8,261 nucleotides of DNA, taken from NCBI GenBank assembly GCA_028291285.1, contig JAQGIJ010000514.1:1-8261 (forward strand). The letters are read 5' to 3'. The notes beneath the pieces were generated by a model. That model was given only the letters and a program-made list of their open reading frames with translations, had not been told where the DNA came from and did not search any database. Origin of the DNA: Phenylobacterium sp. GTDB lineage: Bacteria > Pseudomonadota > Alphaproteobacteria > Caulobacterales > Caulobacteraceae. Shown here in pieces: positions 5,868 through 8,261 of the stretch (positions within the stretch are counted from its first letter, which is position 1; every line of letters begins with the position of its first letter). A program made the position numbers and the translations under genes.

Positions 5868-8261
5868 CTATTCGGCGCCGAAGCTCTTGCGAACCCCCAC
5901 GCCCCACATCCGCGGCTCCTGGGTGATCCCCTGGGTGACCCCGCCCACGTTCGGCCCGGCGATGCCCGGCACCTGATAGTGCCGGTCGGTGGCGTTGCTC
6001 ACGAAGACCGAGAAGGTCAGGCCGGCGCTCCGGAGGTCATAGTCGGCCCGCAGGTTGAGCAGGCCGAGCGAGGCCCGGCCGCCCGGTCCGTTGGAAACCA
6101 GGCTGTCGACCACCGAGGCCGGCACCGAGGGGTCGAGCAGGCGCGCCGAAGGCCGCGCGCCGGACGTCCAGGACCAGTCCGCCTCCAGGCCGACGTCGCC
6201 CGGCCCGACGGGCAGCACATAACGGCCGGAGAGGCTGTACTGCCAGGGCGGGTAAGCGAAGGTCTCGCCGGAGGCGTCGCCGAACGGCGCCCCGGTGTAG
6301 CTGAGCGCGCCGAGATAGGTCTGGTACTTGCCGTGGATGTAGCTCGTCGAGGCCTGCAGGGTCAGGGCCTCGATCGGCCGCGCCGTGATCTCGGCCTCGA
6401 AGCCCTTGATCTTGGCGTTGGCGGCGTTGGTGATGATCGTCGCATTGCCTTGGATCGGCACCGGGACGATCGAGCTCTCCTGCTTGTTCTTGTAGTCGGT
6501 CTTGTAGAAGGCGACGTTGGTCCGCAGGCGGTGCTGGAAGAAGTCCGCCTTGGCGCCCAGCTCCCAGTCCGTCGCGAATTCCGGCGCGAAGTTCGGCGCC
6601 GTCGGCGCCCGCAGCTGGTAGCCGCCGCCGCGGAAGCCGCGCGCGGTGCGCAGGTAGACGAGGCTGTCGACCGTCGGCTTGTAGTTGATGCTGGCCAGGT
6701 AGCTGGCGCCGCTCTCTTTGTCGTTCGGCAGCCGCACCGAGCAGACGTTCGGGTCGGTGGTGATCAGGCCGTTCAGGCCCGGGTAGCCGCAGCGGTAGAG
6801 GTTGCTTACTGGGTCGAAGCGGCGCAGCGCCGACAACATCGAGCGCTCTTCCCAGGTGTAGCGCAGGCCGCCCGTCACCGAGAGCTTGCTGGTGATCTGG
6901 TAGTCGTTCTGGGTGTAGAGCGCGTAGCTGATGTTGCCGATGTCGATCCCTTCGTTGAAGTTGATCGTGAACGGCCGCAGCGTCGCCGGGACCGCCGTCA
7001 GCAGGTTCACGTTCGCCCGGAAGTCGTTCTGCGTCGCGTCGGAGCCCAGCTCGTCGCTGTAGAAGGCGCCGAACAGGAACTTGAGCCGGTTGTCCCACGT
7101 CGTTCCGGCGAGGTTGAATTCCTGCGTCCAGATGCGGTTGCTGACCATCGGCCGGGTGGGCAGCGGGAAGCTGCCCGGCAGCGTGTTGGGCACGAAGGTG
7201 ACCAGCTCGAGGAGGTGGAAGCGCGTCGCGTCCAGATCCATGTCGTGGGTGTCGTCGAGGTGCCGGTAGCTTGAGATCGACTTCAGCTGCACATGGTCGG
7301 TCAGGTCGAAGGAGCCGGTCAGCACGAAGGAATAGCTGTTGAGATCCTCGCGGCTGATGATCTCGCTGTCACTGGTGAAGATGTCCTTGTTGCCCTGCGC
7401 GACGACCTGCTGGATCACGTTCTGGGCGGTGATCAGGTTGGCCGGCACGGTCGGGTCGAGGCCGAGCTCGACAGCGGCCTGGTAGTTGGTCGCCGCCTGC
7501 GGCTGATAGGAGCGCGCCGTCGTCAGCAGGCCGTTCTCCCGGATCCGCGTCCAGTCGCCCTTCAGCTCGATGCGCGCCCGCGGCGTCGGATCCCAGCGGA
7601 CCGAGCCGCGGAAGAACTGCTGGTTGCGCTTGGCGAGGTCCTGGCCCGTGATGCGCGAGCTGCCGTAGCCCTCGCGCTTCCAGATCTGATAGGCCCCGCG
7701 GACCGTGAGTGTGTCGGCGATGATCGGCACGTTCACCGCGGCCGTGAGCCGCTTGTCCTTGTAGTCGCCGAGCTCGCCGTAGACGTAGCCGTGCACGCCG
7801 GCGTAGTCGGCCCCCCGCGAGATGATGTTGATCGCCCCGCCCGTCGTGTTGCGGCCGTACAGGGTGCCTTGCGGGCCCGTCAGCACTTCGACGCTCTGCA
7901 GGTCGACGACGCCGGCCTGCAACCCGTACGGCCGCGGGATGTAGGCGCCGTCGACATAGATGCCGATCGCCTGGTCGATGGTGCTGATGATGTCGCTGGC
8001 CGACTGGCCGCGGAGCGCGAAGGTGACCGCCTGGGCGCTGCCCTGGCTCTGGTTGTTGACCTTCAAGCTCGGCACCGTCCGCGCCAGGTCCGAGACGATC
8101 CGGACGCCCCGCTGCTCCAGCTGGCGGCCACTGAAGGCGCTCACCGCCACCGGCACGTCCTGGATGCTTTCCTGACGCTTCCGCGCGGTGACGACGACCT
8201 CTTCGAGCTGAGCCGTCTCCTGGGCGACGGCGGAGGCCGCAATGCCCAACGCCAACAATGC
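5868..8261 (-). CDS. TonB-dependent outer-membrane receptor, 5' end beyond the window
   Basis: About 797 residues are visible and the frame is open to the right edge. The first visible residues (ALLALGIAASAVAQE) are the hydrophobic end of a signal peptide with a cleavage site after AVA, so only the first residues are missing. The TTG at 8258 is not the start. The TonB box LEEVVVTA follows directly, at about 18-25 counted from that TTG. The plug domain then runs to about 150, with LRGQ, YVDG and the motif VEVLTGPQGTLYGRNTTGG (123-141). The rest is the 22-strand barrel, ending VGVRKSFGAE. It imports a substrate across the outer membrane using TonB-ExbBD energy. This plug style is abundant in sphingomonads and caulobacters, where receptors take up plant, steroid, aromatic or oligosaccharide compounds as well as siderophores. 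No carboxypeptidase-like N-terminal extension or sigma-regulator signalling domain is visible. A Cys pair 16 residues apart (codons at 6789-6791 and 6741-6743) may form a disulfide in a surface loop. Confidence 0.93.
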   Translation of the reverse strand, partial: ALLALGIAASAVAQETAQLEEVVVTARKRQESIQDVPVAVSAFSGRQLEQRGVRIVSDLARTVPSLKVNNQSQGSAQAVTFALRGQSASDIISTIDQAIGIYVDGAYIPRPYGLQAGVVDLQSVEVLTGPQGTLYGRNTTGGAINIISRGADYAGVHGYVYGELGDYKDKRLTAAVNVPIIADTLTVRGAYQIWKREGYGSSRITGQDLAKRNQQFFRGSVRWDPTPRARIELKGDWTRIRENGLLTTARSYQPQAATNYQAAVELGLDPTVPANLITAQNVIQQVVAQGNKDIFTSDSEIISREDLNSYSFVLTGSFDLTDHVQLKSISSYRHLDDTHDMDLDATRFHLLELVTFVPNTLPGSFPLPTRPMVSNRIWTQEFNLAGTTWDNRLKFLFGAFYSDELGSDATQNDFRANVNLLTAVPATLRPFTINFNEGIDIGNISYALYTQNDYQITSKLSVTGGLRYTWEERSMLSALRRFDPVSNLYRCGYPGLNGLITTDPNVCSVRLPNDKESGASYLASINYKPTVDSLVYLRTARGFRGGGYQLRAPTAPNFAPEFATDWELGAKADFFQHRLRTNVAFYKTDYKNKQESSIVPVPIQGNATIITNAANAKIKGFEAEITARPIEALTLQASTSYIHGKYQTYLGALSYTGAPFGDASGETFAYPPWQYSLSGRYVLPVGPGDVGLEADWSWTSGARPSARLLDPSVPASVVDSLVSNGPGGRASLGLLNLRADYDLRSAGLTFSVFVSNATDRHYQVPGIAGPNVGGVTQGITQEPRMWGVGVRKSFGAE

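Noticed and set aside
4298..5926. 542-residue plus-strand open frame across the regulator gene
   Set aside because: Its translation is Arg/Gly/His-rich without any domain signature. It lies exactly antisense to the tandem TetR gene, whose two helix-turn-helix modules are unmistakable. Long antisense frames are expected at this GC content.
5523..7274. 583-residue plus-strand open frame antisense to the receptor
   Set aside because: It is low in complexity and full of Arg, Ala, Val and Gly, with no recognisable motif. The opposite strand carries a clear TonB-dependent receptor.

Overview
The window reads as a high-GC alphaproteobacterial chromosome segment. The style of the TonB-dependent receptor (TonB box followed by a sphingomonad/caulobacter-type plug) and the strong GC bias in third codon positions point to Sphingomonadales or Caulobacterales (for example Phenylobacterium-like). 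This is a judgement from family resemblance; no search was run.

Layout: the first 439 bases hold the 3' end of a plus-strand amidohydrolase gene. A GC-rich hairpin (451-479) then separates it from six genes that all read on the minus strand. In transcription order, from high to low coordinates, these are: a TonB-dependent outer-membrane receptor (5' end off the window, stop at 5868); a two-module TetR-type regulator (5716 to 4331); a short-chain dehydrogenase/reductase (SDR) with an NAD-type acidic residue (4111 to 3341); a Gfo/Idh/MocA-family oxidoreductase (3278 to 2190); an SDR of FabG type (2130 to 1369); and an atypical SDR with changed Asn motifs (1323 to 487). The last four are separated by only 45 to 62 bases and look like one operon. 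A 219-base spacer with AT-rich patches and dyads lies between the regulator and this operon.

How they may work together (inference): the receptor imports a scarce, fairly large or poorly soluble compound. The regulator, probably ligand-responsive, controls the receptor, the operon or both. Four nicotinamide-dependent oxidoreductases then carry out successive oxidations and reductions. Sequence features suggest one NAD-preferring and three NADP-preferring enzymes. The amidohydrolase is convergent and may belong to the same catabolic neighbourhood or to the adjacent locus. The substrate cannot be read from the sequence.

The most unusual item is the regulator: a single 461-residue reading frame containing two complete TetR units that align without gaps over at least 122 residues at an offset of exactly 236 residues. 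It may be a covalently linked pseudo-dimer. No CRISPR array, tRNA, rRNA, insertion sequence or integrase was seen.
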